Shown here piece by piece: positions 54,257 through 63,670 of a DNA stretch of 64,000 bases. The notes under the pieces are model-generated. The model worked only from the letters and a program-made list of their open reading frames with translations. It made no database searches and had not been told where the DNA came from. Position 1 is the stretch's first letter; each line of letters opens with the position of its first letter. The stretch lies in assembly GCF_002288925.2 (NCBI RefSeq), contig NW_022098069.1:82616380-82680379 (forward strand), in the 5' to 3' direction. The position numbers and the translations under genes were made by a program. Source of the DNA: Delphinapterus leucas (taxonomy: Eukaryota; Chordata; Mammalia; Artiodactyla; Monodontidae).

Positions 54257-54525
54257 AGGAACAATTTTAATGAACCCAGACCCCTGCACCTTCTCATACA
54301 TAGAAAAGTGCTAAAATCATTAACTGGAGAGAGCTGGTTTTTCTAAACAGTAATAATCTTTTACCAAGAGGTATGCTTGACTGCACATATTTCCCAGCCA
54401 AAAATCATGTAAACTGACTCCCGCTCTATCTTTTCTGAGCAGCTTCCTCAGAGCTACTGAGTGGCTGTCTCCCGGGCTAGAGTCCTCAGTAAGACCTGGA
54501 ATAAAACTTAAACTTACAACTTTTT

Positions 54526-57500
54526 TTTTTTTTTAAAGGATTGAATTTTTTTTGAATTACTCAATTTTATTTTATTTATTTTTTTATACAGCAGGTTCTT
54601 ATTAGCTATCTATTTTATACATATCAGGGTATACATGTTAATCCCAATCTCCCAATTCATCCCACCACCACCACCCCCTGCCACTTCCCCCCTTGGTGTT
54701 CATACCTTTGTTCTCTACATCTGTGTCTCTACTTCTTCCCTGCAAACCAGTTCATCTGTACCATTTTTCTAGGTTCCATATATATGCGTTAATATACGAT
54801 ATTTGTTTTTCTCTTTCTGACTTACTTCACTCTGTATGACAGTCTCTAGATCCATCCACGTCTCTACAAATGACTCAATTTTGTTCGTTTTTATGGGTGA
54901 GTAATATTCCATTGTATATATGTACCATATCTTCTTTATCCATTCATTTGTTGATGGACATTTAGGTTGATTCCAAGACCTGGTTATTGTAAATAGTGCT
55001 GCAATGAACATTGTGGTACATGGCTCTTTTTGAATTATGGTTTCCTCTGGGTATATGCCCAGTAGTGGGATTGCTGGGTCATATGGTAATTCTATTTTTT
55101 AAGGAACCTCCATACTGTTCTCCATAGTGGCTGTATCAATTTACATTCCCACCAACAGTGCAAGAGGGTTCCCTTTTCTCCACACCCTCTCCAGCATTTA
55201 TTGTTCGTAGATTTTCTGATGATGGCCATTCTAAACGGTGTGAGGTGATAGCTTATTGTAGTTTTCATTTGCATTTCTATAATGATTAGTGACATTGAGC
55301 ATCTTTTCATGTGCTTCTTGGCCATCTGTATGTCTTCTTTGGATAAATGTCTATTAGGTCTTCTGCCCATTTTTTGATTGGGTTGTTTGTTTCTTTAATA
55401 TTGAGCTGCATGAGCTGTTTATATATTTTGGAGATTAATCCTGTGTCCGTTGATTCATTTGAAAATATTTTCTCCCATTCTGAGGGTTGTCTTTTCGTCT
55501 TGACTGTAGTTTCCTTTGCTTTGAAGTTCCATTAGGTCCCATTTGTTTATTTTTGTTTTTTGTTTATTTTTACTTCCATTACTCTAGGAAATGGATCAAA
55601 AAAGATCTTGCTGTGATTTATGTCAAAGAGTGTTCTTCCTATATTTTCCTCTAAGAGTTTTATAGTGTCTGGCCTTACATTTAGGTCTTTAATCCATTTT
55701 GAGTTTATTTTTGTGTATGATGTTAGGGAGTGTTCTAATTTCATTCTTTTACATGTAGTTGTCCAGTTTTCCCAGCACCACTTATTGAAGAGGCTGTCTT
55801 TTCTCCATTGTATATCCTTGCCTCCTTTGTCATAGATTAGTTGGCCATAGGTGCATGGGTTTATCTCTGGGCTTTCTATCCTGTTCCACTGATCTATATT
55901 TCTGTTTTTGTGCCAGTACCATATTGTCTTGATTACTGTAGCTTTGTAGCATAGTCTGAAGTCAGGGAATCTGATTCCTCCAGGTCCATTTTTTCCCCTC
56001 AAGGTTGCTTTGGCTATTCGGGGTCTTTTTTGTCTCCATACAAATTTTAAGATTTTTTTGTTCTAGCTCTGTAAAAAAATGCCACTGGTAATTTGATAGG
56101 GATTGAACTGAATCTGTAAATTGCTTTCACTAGTACAGTCATTTTCACAAATTGATTCTTCCAATTCAAGAACATGGTATATCTCTTCATCTGTTTGTGT
56201 CATCTTTGATTTCTTTCATCAGTGTCTTATAGTTTTCTGAGTACAGGTCTTTTACCTCCTTAGGTAGGTTTATTCCTAGGTATTTTATTCTTTTTGTTGC
56301 AATGGTAAATGGGATTGTTTCCTTTATTTCTCTTTCTGATCTTTTGTCATTAGTGTATAGGAATGCAAGAGATTTCTGTGCATTAATTTTGTATCCTGCA
56401 ACTTTACCAAATTCATTGATTAGCTCTAATAGTTTTGGTGGCATCTTTAGGATTCTCTATGTATAGTATCGTGTCATCTGCAAACAATGACAGTTTTGCT
56501 TCTTCTTTTCCAATTTGTATTCCTTTTATTTCTTTTTTCTTCTCTGATTGCCATGGCTAGGACTTCCAAAACTATGCTGAATAATAGTGGTGAGAGTGGA
56601 CATCCTTGTCTGTTCCTGATCTTAGAGGAAATGCTTTCAGTTTTTCACCATTGAGAATGATGTTTGCTGTGGGTTTGTCGTATATGGCCTTTATTATGTT
56701 GAGGTAGGTTCCCTCTATGCCCACTTTCTGGAGAGTTTTTATCATAAATGGGTGTTGAATTTTGTCAAAAGCTTTTTCTGCATCTACTGAGATGATCATA
56801 TGGTTTTTCTTCTTCAATTTGTTAATATGGTGTATCACATTGATTGATTTGCATATATTGAAGAATCCTTGCATCCCTGGGATAAACCCCACTTGATCAT
56901 GGTGTATGATATCTTTAATGTGTTGTTGGATTCTGTTTGCTAGTATTTTGTTGAGGATTTTTGCATCTGTATTCATCAGTGACATTGGTCTGTAATTTTC
57001 TTTCTTTATAGTATCTTTGTCTGGTTTTGGTATCAGGGTGATGGTGGCCTCATACAATGAGTTTGGGAGTGTTCCTTCCTCTGCAATTTTTTGGAAGAGT
57101 TTGAGAGGGATGGGTGTTAGCTCTTCTCTAAATGTTTGATAGGATTCACCTGTGAAGCCATCTGGTCCTGGACTCGTTTGTTGGAAGATTTTCAATCACA
57201 GTTTCAATTTCATTACTTGTGATTGGTCTGTTCATATTTTCTGTTTCTTCCTGGTTCAGTCTTGGAAGGTTATACCTCTCTAAGAATTTGTCCATTTCTT
57301 CCAGGTTGTCCATTTTATTAGCATAGAGTTGCTTGTAATAGTCTCTTAGGATGCTTTGTATTTCTGTGGTGTGTGTTGTAACTTCTCCTTTTTCATTCCT
57401 AATTTTATTGATTTGAGTCCTCTCCCTCTTTTTCTTGATGAGTCTGGCTAAAGGTTTATCAGTTTTGTTTATCTTCTCAAAAAACCAGCTTTTAGTTTTC

Positions 57501-57643
57501 TTGATCTTTGCTATTGTTTTCTTTGTTTCTATTTCATTTATTTCTGCTCTGATCTTTATGATTTCTTTCCTTCTACTAACTTTGGGTTTTGTTTGTTCTT
57601 CTTTCTCTAGTTCCTTTAGGTGTAAGGTTAGATTGTTTATTTG
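54526..57643 (-). mobile_element. 5'-truncated L1, 3.1 kb
   Basis: Reversed L1 with a short 3' UTR (ends ataagaacctgctgtat in sense, then an A/T-rich tail) and most of ORF2 back through the reverse-transcriptase domain. Flanks aacttacaacttttt (54511-54525) and aaactcacaactttt (57644-57658) are its TSDs. It is the longest L1 in the window. Confidence 0.95.
54769..57195 (-). pseudogene. L1 ORF2 remnant with reverse-transcriptase motifs
   Basis: A 207-codon frame (56572-57195) carries RT landmarks [10 protein letters not shown], a GFIPGMQG stretch and [10 protein letters not shown], which holds a catalytic Asp. It loses frame where the [14 protein letters not shown] motif is expected ([11 protein letters not shown]). 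Later pieces continue in other frames at 56187-56444, 55547-56002, 55092-55370 and 54769-55011. Several frameshifts and stops make it non-functional. Confidence 0.95.
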
Positions 57644-57658
57644 AAACTCACAACTTTT

Positions 57659-57782
57659 TAAAATTTATTTTTGGCCGTGCCACATGGTTTGTGGGGTCTC
57701 AGTTCCCCAACCAGAGAGTGGAGCCGGGCCCTCAGTAGTCAAAGTGCGGAGTCCTAACCACTGGACCACCAAGGAATTCCCA
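57659..57782 (-). mobile_element. CHR SINE, type C (short)
   Basis: Reversed copy: ggccgtgccacatggtttgt, gtggagccgggccctcagta, ctggaccaccaaggaattcc. Flanked by aaactcacaactttt (57644-57658) and aaactcacaactctt (57783-57797), so it landed in the TSD of the preceding L1. Confidence 0.94.
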
Positions 57783-57857
57783 AAACTCACAACTCTTATA
57801 TTGTGCATTTTTCTTTAAGTAAACAACAACAACAACAAAAAAAAAACAAATCTCTTG

Positions 57858-58093
57858 GGCGTCCCTGGTGGCGCAGTGGTTGAGGATCCGCCTGCCAATG
57901 CGGGGGACACGGGTTCGTGCCCTGGTCCGGGAAGATCCCCCATGCCGTCCAGGAAGATCCCACGTGCCGCGGAGCGGCTGGGCCCGTGAGCCATGGCCGC
58001 TGAGCCTGCGCGTCCGGAGCCTGTGCTGCGCAACGGGAGAGGCCACAACAGTGAGAGGCCCGAGTACCGCAAAAAAAACAAAAACAAAAAACC
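57858..58093 (+). mobile_element. CHR SINE, type A with internal duplication
   Basis: Complete copy with the head ggcgtccctggtggcgcag. A ~22-bp block (gtccaggaagatcccacgtg and its earlier variant gtccgggaagatcccccatg) is duplicated at 57926-57970. TSDs caaatctcttg (57847-57857) and caaatctcttt (58094-58104). Confidence 0.95.
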
Positions 58094-58109
58094 CAAATCT
58101 CTTTATGTG

Positions 58110-59145
58110 ACAGCTGTGATCTGACTCCTGTCACATTGGCTCCTTTTGTACCTGAACGTCATCAAATGATTTTCCCACCTCAAGGCAATTACCCTGGCAG
58201 TTCCCTGCCCCCGCCCTTCCCACGGTGGGGTGCTCATCCTGATCCTTCAGTCTCAATTCAGATATTGCTACTCTCTATCACATCGTTTTATTTACTTCCT
58301 TCATAGCATTGACCACACTGTGTAATTACCCTACTTATTTTGCTGGGCTATTATCTGTCTTCTCTCTCAGCTAGAATGTGAGTTCCATAACGGTACCCTT
58401 GTCTGTCTCATTCGCTGTTGTATGGCTGTAAGTAGATAGGGTAGGGGGTCCTGGGAGAAAGAGCACAAGGTCTGGTTTTCTTGACATAAGAGAAGCCATT
58501 TGTGGCCTAAGTCATTTTGCGATCTAAGCCTGGCGCAATGCTTGCCCTGGAACAGGTCTCAGTAATCAAAGATCTTTTAATAATGATCTTAAGGGAACAA
58601 AAGAACAAACTGTTATCAGGCAAGAGAAGTAAGGATAGCAAAGATACCGAATCACTTGTAAAGACTCCCAGTTGTGTTTCAGTTGTAAAGATTAGCCTGA
58701 AGCACTTTCTTGAGCTGTTGTGCAGAATTCAAACCCCCCTCAAGCACTCAACCACCCGATCAACTAGAACTTAAGGGATGGTGATGGTGACCTTTTCTGA
58801 CCCTTCTGACTTCAGTCAACTAAAGCTTGTACTCTATTGACCTTTGCCCCAGTTCTATGCTGAATTCTCCTCTGCTCAAGCCCCTTCATGAATATGCATG
58901 TATCCTTAGCTTAAAAATCCTTCAGTTTTGCTGTTTGGGGAAACTGCTTTGGGAAAGATCCACGGTGTTCTCCTTATTTGCTACAAATAATAAATCTTTC
59001 CTTCTCCTAATCTTTGGCTTGGTTGTATCTTTTGGCTCAACACCCACCAAGAGGCAAACCCAGTTTTTTGGGTAACATGTCCAGCACCTACATCTATGCC
59101 TGGATTATGGAGGTGCTCGATATAAACGTTCATGGAATGGACAAG
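58110..59145 (+). repeat. L2 LINE 3' end split by an ERV1 LTR
   Basis: Left part (cattggctccttttgtacct, acctcaaggcaattaccctg, ctagaatgtgagttccataa, ttcgctgttgta) and right part (tccagcacctacatctatgc, ggaggtgctcgatataaacg) are contiguous in the L2 consensus once the LTR at 58427-59077 is removed. Confidence 0.85.
58427..59077 (+). mobile_element. ERV1-type solo LTR
   Basis: A 651-bp LTR starting tgtaagtagatagggtaggg and ending ttttttgggtaaca (TG...CA), with AATAAA at 58988-58993. The 4-bp flanks tggc and tgtc differ by one base. The element inside is lost, so it is a solo LTR. A related copy lies inverted at 59819-60488. Confidence 0.82.
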
Positions 59146-59818
59146 ATTCCTCTAAAGAGGTAGTGGCCATGAAACTGAGCTCCCCAATATATACCATCTT
59201 GTGGGAAAAACAGCATCTTGCAATCCAAGAATTTATGGTTTAATGTCCACTCCTAAAGAGAAAGGCAAATACTCAATACTCAATGTGCTACAGTTAAGGT
59301 ATCTCTGTCCCACCCCCAGAATCAAAAAAAAAAAAAAAAACTAGGATGATTTACCATTTGAAAACAGAACACATAATGGTTTGTACCCACATCTTTCAGG
59401 TGCTACGGAAAAGACCAGGTGTTTGCTAAATCTCCACCTAGAGTGTATCCTCAGGAATCCAGGATATAACTGGAATGCAGAGATGCTAAGAAATTTAAAC
59501 TTCTTTTGAGCTGTACCCAGGGAGCTGTGGTTAAACCCAGTCTAGAAATAATGAGTATCAGGAGGAATTCACCTGTTTCTCAAACACTGTATACTCTAGG
59601 GGAAAGAATGTTTATAACTAACCGTCGTCATAAACATGACTGTTCCCCCAAAGCAGGAAAGCAATCCTTTTATAGCTAGAAGCCTAGGGCTCGTCCCCTC
59701 TCAGGCACCTCCTCTCCCTTCTGTTGGGCCAGCCCAGGCGATGCAGCTCAAGTTCCTCCCAGGGCCCTTAGGTAGGCTCCTTCCAAGGAAACTATTAGTA
59801 AGAGTTAGCTGGAAGGAA
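59146..59818. other. Unique spacer between inverted LTRs
   Basis: No repeat recognised except an A-run at about 59324-59340. The 73-codon frame at 59636-59857 runs into the LTR and is featureless. Confidence 0.45.
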
Positions 59819-60488
59819 TGTTACCCGAAAACTGGTTGTGCCTCTTGGTGGGTATAGAGCCAATATATAAAACCAAGCCACACATCGGGAGAAGGAAGTA
59901 TTTATTATTATTTACAGCAAATAAGGAGAACACCGGGGGATCTTCCCCAAAGCAGCATCACCCTGGACAGCAAAATTGAGGAAGTTTTTTTTTTTTGCGG
60001 TATGCGGGCCTCTCACTGTTGTGGCCTCTCCCGTTGAAGCCCCAAACCGAGGAAGTTTTAAGCTAAGGGTACACACATATTCATGAGCTTGAGCAGAGGA
60101 GAATTCAGCATAGAATTGGGGCAAAGGTCAACAGAGTCCAAGGTTGAGTTGATTGAGGTCAGGAGGGTCAACATCCTCCTTCCACCCTCCGCCTGGGTGG
60201 GGACCTTAGTTCCTGCTGAACTCAGAGATCTATTATTATGTATAATCCCTCGAGGAGGAACTAGGATTCTGCTTTCTCACCACACTAGTGTTTGGCTGCC
60301 TTTTCTCTGTTCCTTCATTCCTTTGTTCCCTTGAGATCACTGATTACTGAGACCTTTTCAAGGGCAAGCATCGTGGCCGGGCTTAGATCACAAAATGGCT
60401 TAGGGCAAAAATGGATTCTCTTCTGTCAAGAAAGTCATGCCTGGTTCTCTTTCTCTGGGGACCCACCCCCCAAACCTATGTGCTTACA
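59819..60488 (-). mobile_element. ERV1-type solo LTR, same family, inverted
   Basis: Reversed LTR with TG...CA ends (tgttacccgaaaactgg at its left edge; tgtgcttaca at its right edge). Its sense strand matches the 58427 LTR block by block: acctttgccccaattctatg, ctgaattctcctctgctcaa and ggtgttctccttatttgct. The 4-bp flanks ggaa and ggag differ by one base. Confidence 0.82.
59988..60043 (-). mobile_element. CHR SINE, type A, with most of the body deleted
   Basis: In sense the insert reads ggggcttc, then jumps to aacgggagaggccacaacag and ends in poly-A, so about 140 bp between head and 3' end are missing. TSDs aaattgaggaagttt (59973-59987) and aaaccgaggaagttt (60044-60058). Confidence 0.88.
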
Positions 60489-60618
60489 GGAGGGGCTGAA
60501 AGTGAGGCTGGTCTTCCGTTGTTTGAATGATTTAATGTCTTAAAGTGAGACTGTATTCATGTATTACTTATGATAAAAAGAGAAAACAATATTACTTTTA
60601 AAACAACACTTATCTTCT

Positions 60619-61433
60619 GTCAGGGAGGAGGAAATTTTCCTTTACGCTTTTAGGTTCTTCTGGCTGACCTAAAAATTAAATTGGAATGACACACATTAAC
60701 AGTAGAAAACTCAAACAAAAATTTTAATAACATGGGAGAGAGCCAGGAAAACTGAGTCACTCGCCAAGATGGCTGAAGCCCTCACCTTAAATACCATTCT
60801 CAGTAAAGACCACAGAGGAGGGCTTCCCTGGTGGCGCTAGTGGTTGAGAGTCCGCCTGCCGATGCAGGGGACACGGGTTCGTGCCCCGGTCCGGGAAGAT
60901 CCCACATGCCGCGGAGCGGGGACATGGATCCCACATGCCGCGGAGCGGGGACATGGGTTCGTGCCCCGGTCCAGGAAGATCCCACATGCCGCGGAGCGGC
61001 TGGGCGCGTGAGCCATGATCACTGAGCCTGCGCGTCCGGAGCCTGTGCTCCGCAACGGGAGAGGCCCGCGTACCGCAAAAAAAAAAAAAAAAAAAAAAAG
61101 ACCACAGAGGACATTGAGGATGGGGAGAGTCAGTTACAGGGGTTACAGGCAAAGGCACAGTAAACAAGGGTGAGGTTGTTATGCAGATTTAAGTCATTGC
61201 CTTCTCCATTCATGAGAGTTTCTAGAGATTTGGTCAACCTCCTCTCCCAGGTATAGTGAGGGAACCGCCCTTACAATTGGAGATTTCCCTTACAAATGTA
61301 AATATTTCTTACAAAAGGGTAACTCCTACTTGATTTTCAGAGTTTTTCCCGGATCTGCTATTTCTTAGAAATCAACCAGCTTAAAATATTCCAAAGAGAC
61401 ACATTTTGGGGCAGCAAATTCTGTTCCGCTACA
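60619..61433 (-). mobile_element. ERV1 LTR with adjacent polypurine tract
   Basis: Sense start tgtagcggaacagaatttgc at 61433 and end ctccctgaca at 60619. It contains a ggtatttaaggtgag TATA-like site (about 60781-60795 reversed). Directly upstream of the sense start lies aaaggggggac, a polypurine tract, identifying this as a 3' LTR with internal ERV sequence beyond 61433. A type A SINE lies within. Confidence 0.75.
60820..61096 (+). mobile_element. CHR SINE, type A with internal tandem duplications
   Basis: Complete ends but enlarged: the block gatcccacatgccgcggagc appears three times and gttcgtgccccggtcc twice. The perfect TSD aaagaccacagagga is at 60805-60819 and 61097-61111, so one insertion produced the whole unit. 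Confidence 0.95.
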
Positions 61434-61735
61434 GTCCCCCCTTTGAAACTTCCCAGGGAAGTTTCACCATCCAGAAGCTAGGTTGATACATGACTCCATG
61501 TCCTGTTGGAAGAAGTTAGTCCTGAGAATAGGTCAGTTCAGTGAAATGGCTGTGTCTCATTTCAGGAGGTGGTGATAGGGCTGGGCTCTCAAAGTTAGTA
61601 CTGTACTCTACGTGAAATCAGGTATTTAATAAGAGGCATTTCTACTGCGACAGAAGAAAAACAAAGCTTAGTAGTTGGAACAAATTATAATCCCACTGTC
61701 TTGAGTCCTGGGAGTTGCCAGTTGAGAGACATTCA
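61434..61735 (-). mobile_element. Remnant of ERV internal 3' sequence
   Basis: Lies upstream (in sense) of the polypurine tract next to the 60619-61433 LTR, where the end of env and the pre-LTR leader of a provirus would be. No reading frame is preserved. The assignment rests on position and the tract, not on a protein match. Confidence 0.5.
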
Positions 61736-61737
61736 TT

Positions 61738-62010
61738 CATTGATTCATTGATTCATTGATTTTTGGCTGCGTTGGGTCTTCGTTCCTGTGCGCGGGCTTT
61801 CTCTAGTTGCGACGAGCGGGGGCTACTCTTCATTGCGGTGCGTGGGCTTCTCACTGCGGTGGCTTCTCTTGTTGCGGAGCACGTGCTCTAGGCACGCAGG
61901 CTTCAGTAGTTGTGGCATGCGGACTCACTAGTTGTGGCACGTGGGCTCTAGAGCGCAGGTTCAGTAGTTGTGGTGCACAGGCTTAGTTGCTCCGCAGCAT
62001 GCGGAGGGAT
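61738..62010 (-). mobile_element. CHR SINE, type B, head missing
   Basis: Reversed copy with a cattgattcattgattcatt tail and body up to gttgctccgcagcatgcgg, where it stops; the last ~70 bp of the head are absent at the junction with the next LTR. No TSD seen. Confidence 0.9.
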
Positions 62011-62385
62011 ATACATAACAATATCTTTGAGCTCCTTACAGAACTAAAATCCCCAACAAGTGGAAGATGTTAGCATTCTTCATTCCAGATTAAAGGAACC
62101 GGAGAAGCTCTTCAAGAAGCCACCTCAGGCCAGATTAAAGGAGTGCAGGCCCTGCACGTACCCTAATCCTTATCGCCAACCCTGCCCTTGAACCACTGCT
62201 ATAAAACTGCTCAACAAATCCTTGCAGGTTGGAACAAACAGTTATTGAGGGGCATGAGCTTCTTGTGTTCCCCCTTTGCCTGGCAAAGCAATAAAGCTAT
62301 TCTTTTCTACTTCACCCCAAACTGTGTCTCTGAGATTCAATTCGGCACCTGTGCACAGAGGCCGAGCTTTCAGCACCAACTGCAA
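62011..62385 (+). mobile_element. ERV1-type LTR
   Basis: LTR-like order: U3 with ggccagattaaaggagtgca, a ctataaaactgctc TATA-like site (about 62199), AATAAA at 62290-62295, then tgtgtctctgagattcaatt and cggcacctgtgcacagaggc. It resembles cetartiodactyl class I LTRs. Both ends are uncertain and the left may be lost. Confidence 0.65.
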
Positions 62386-62720
62386 GTTGGCAAGGGCTCT
62401 GATTCACAGTCATTCAGGGATCCAGGCTAACTGAGTCTCCGCCATCATTAGTACATTGCTTTCCAAGTCACTCTGGCCATCACTGTAAAGGCCAATTCAG
62501 CTCCTGAGAGGAGGGAAAACGGAACACGAAGGAAAGCACATGGGATACTTTTTGGACAAGGCTTAGAAGTAGCACACATCCTTCTGGCTCATACTCCATT
62601 GGAAAACTTAGTCACTTGGCTCTATCTACCTTCTGGGGAGACTGAGAAATGCTATGCAGCTGGGAACTCAAATGGTAGTGAAACAGGAGGGAAGGGGGCA
62701 GGGCACAACCTTTAAAAGAA
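62386..62720. other. Spacer with an ancient repeat remnant
   Basis: The part 62555-62690 (ctcatactccattggaaaac, ctggggagactgagaaatgc) belongs to the same unnamed old family as 18230 and 23150. The rest is unassigned. Confidence 0.45.
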
Positions 62721-63201
62721 TGACATGGCCTTAGAACACGACATAAATGGTTAGAACCAATTAGGCCCAAGATGGCGGATAGGACTTCCACTAGACCTCG
62801 AGCCTCAGTATACGCTCATGGTAGCACATCAACACGCTAAATGACATACCCACAGGCGCCATGACAGTTCCAAGGCCGACCATAAAAGGTCAACAAGTGG
62901 GCAGTAGCCCAATTCCTGGAAATCCCCACCCTGTCCCCAAAATAGCTGGAATATTCCTCCCACCCATTAGCCTATGCAATTACCCACCCCTATAAGAACT
63001 GACAACCCCATATCCTGGTGCCTCTCTTGCCTTCTGAGATGGCCCACACTCTGTGAAGTGTGTTTCTCTCTAAATAAATCCACTTCTTACCTATCACTTT
63101 GTCTCTCACTGAATTCTTTCTGCAATGAGACATCAAGAAAGTGAGTTTCATTAAGTCCTGAGACCAGGTGTGTGATCTCAGTTAAAAGAACCTGGGTTCC
63201 A
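62721..63201 (+). mobile_element. ERV1-type LTR, different family
   Basis: Starts tgacatggccttagaacacg, with aagatggcggataggacttc, a ctataagaactgac TATA-like site (about 62990), AATAAA at 63073-63078 and the R/U5 region atcactttgtctctcactga, tcctgagaccaggtgtgtga. An L1 cuts it at the right. Confidence 0.75.
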
Positions 63202-63202
63202 C

Positions 63203-63670
63203 GTCTTCTTTATTCGTTCATCTGTCGATGGACACTTAGGTTGCTTCCATGTCCTGGCTGTTGTAAATAGTGCTGCAATGAACACTGTGCTACATGTCTC
63301 TTTTTGAATTATGGTTTTCTCAGGGTATATGCCCAGTAGTGGGATTGCTGGGTCATATGGTAGTTTTATTTTTAGTTTTTTAAGGAACCTCCATACTGTT
63401 CTCCATAGTGGCTGTATCAAGTTACATTCCCACCAACAGTGCAGGAGGGTTCCCTTTTCACCACACCCTTTCCAGCATTTATTGTTTCTAGAGTTTTTGA
63501 TAATGGCCATTCTGACTGGCTTGAGGTGACACCTCATTGTAGTTTTGACTTGCATTTCTCTAATAATTAGTGATGTTGAGCAGCTTTTCATGTGCTTCTT
63601 GGCCATCTGTATGTCTTCCTTGGTGAAATGTCTGTTTAGGTGTTCCACCCATTTTTTAATTGGATTGTTT
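63203..63670 (-). pseudogene. Inverted 5' segment of a twin-primed L1 (ORF2 C-terminus)
   Basis: The minus strand encodes the ORF2p C-terminal region ([18 protein letters not shown] through [14 protein letters not shown] to [11 protein letters not shown]). The 195-codon frame at 63178-63765 is open across it but begins in flanking 3' UTR sequence, so it is not a gene. Orientation is opposite to the 3' segment that follows. Confidence 0.92.

Larger units (their letters stand above)
54330..57830 (+). mobile_element. ERV LTR 3' part, split by an L1 and a SINE
   Basis: Left part 54380-54525 (gagctactgagtggctgtct, cccgggctagagtcctcagt, ctggaataaaacttaaactt) and right part 57783-57830 (aaactcacaactcttatatt, gtgcatttttctttaag) join into the R/U5 end of a class I LTR with an AATAAA signal. 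The 5' limit is uncertain. Confidence 0.6.

Noticed and set aside
56572..57195. Reverse-transcriptase frame as a possible retron or active LINE
   Set aside because: The motifs and order are those of mammalian L1 ORF2p. Frame is lost before the second catalytic motif, and the element is 5'-truncated.
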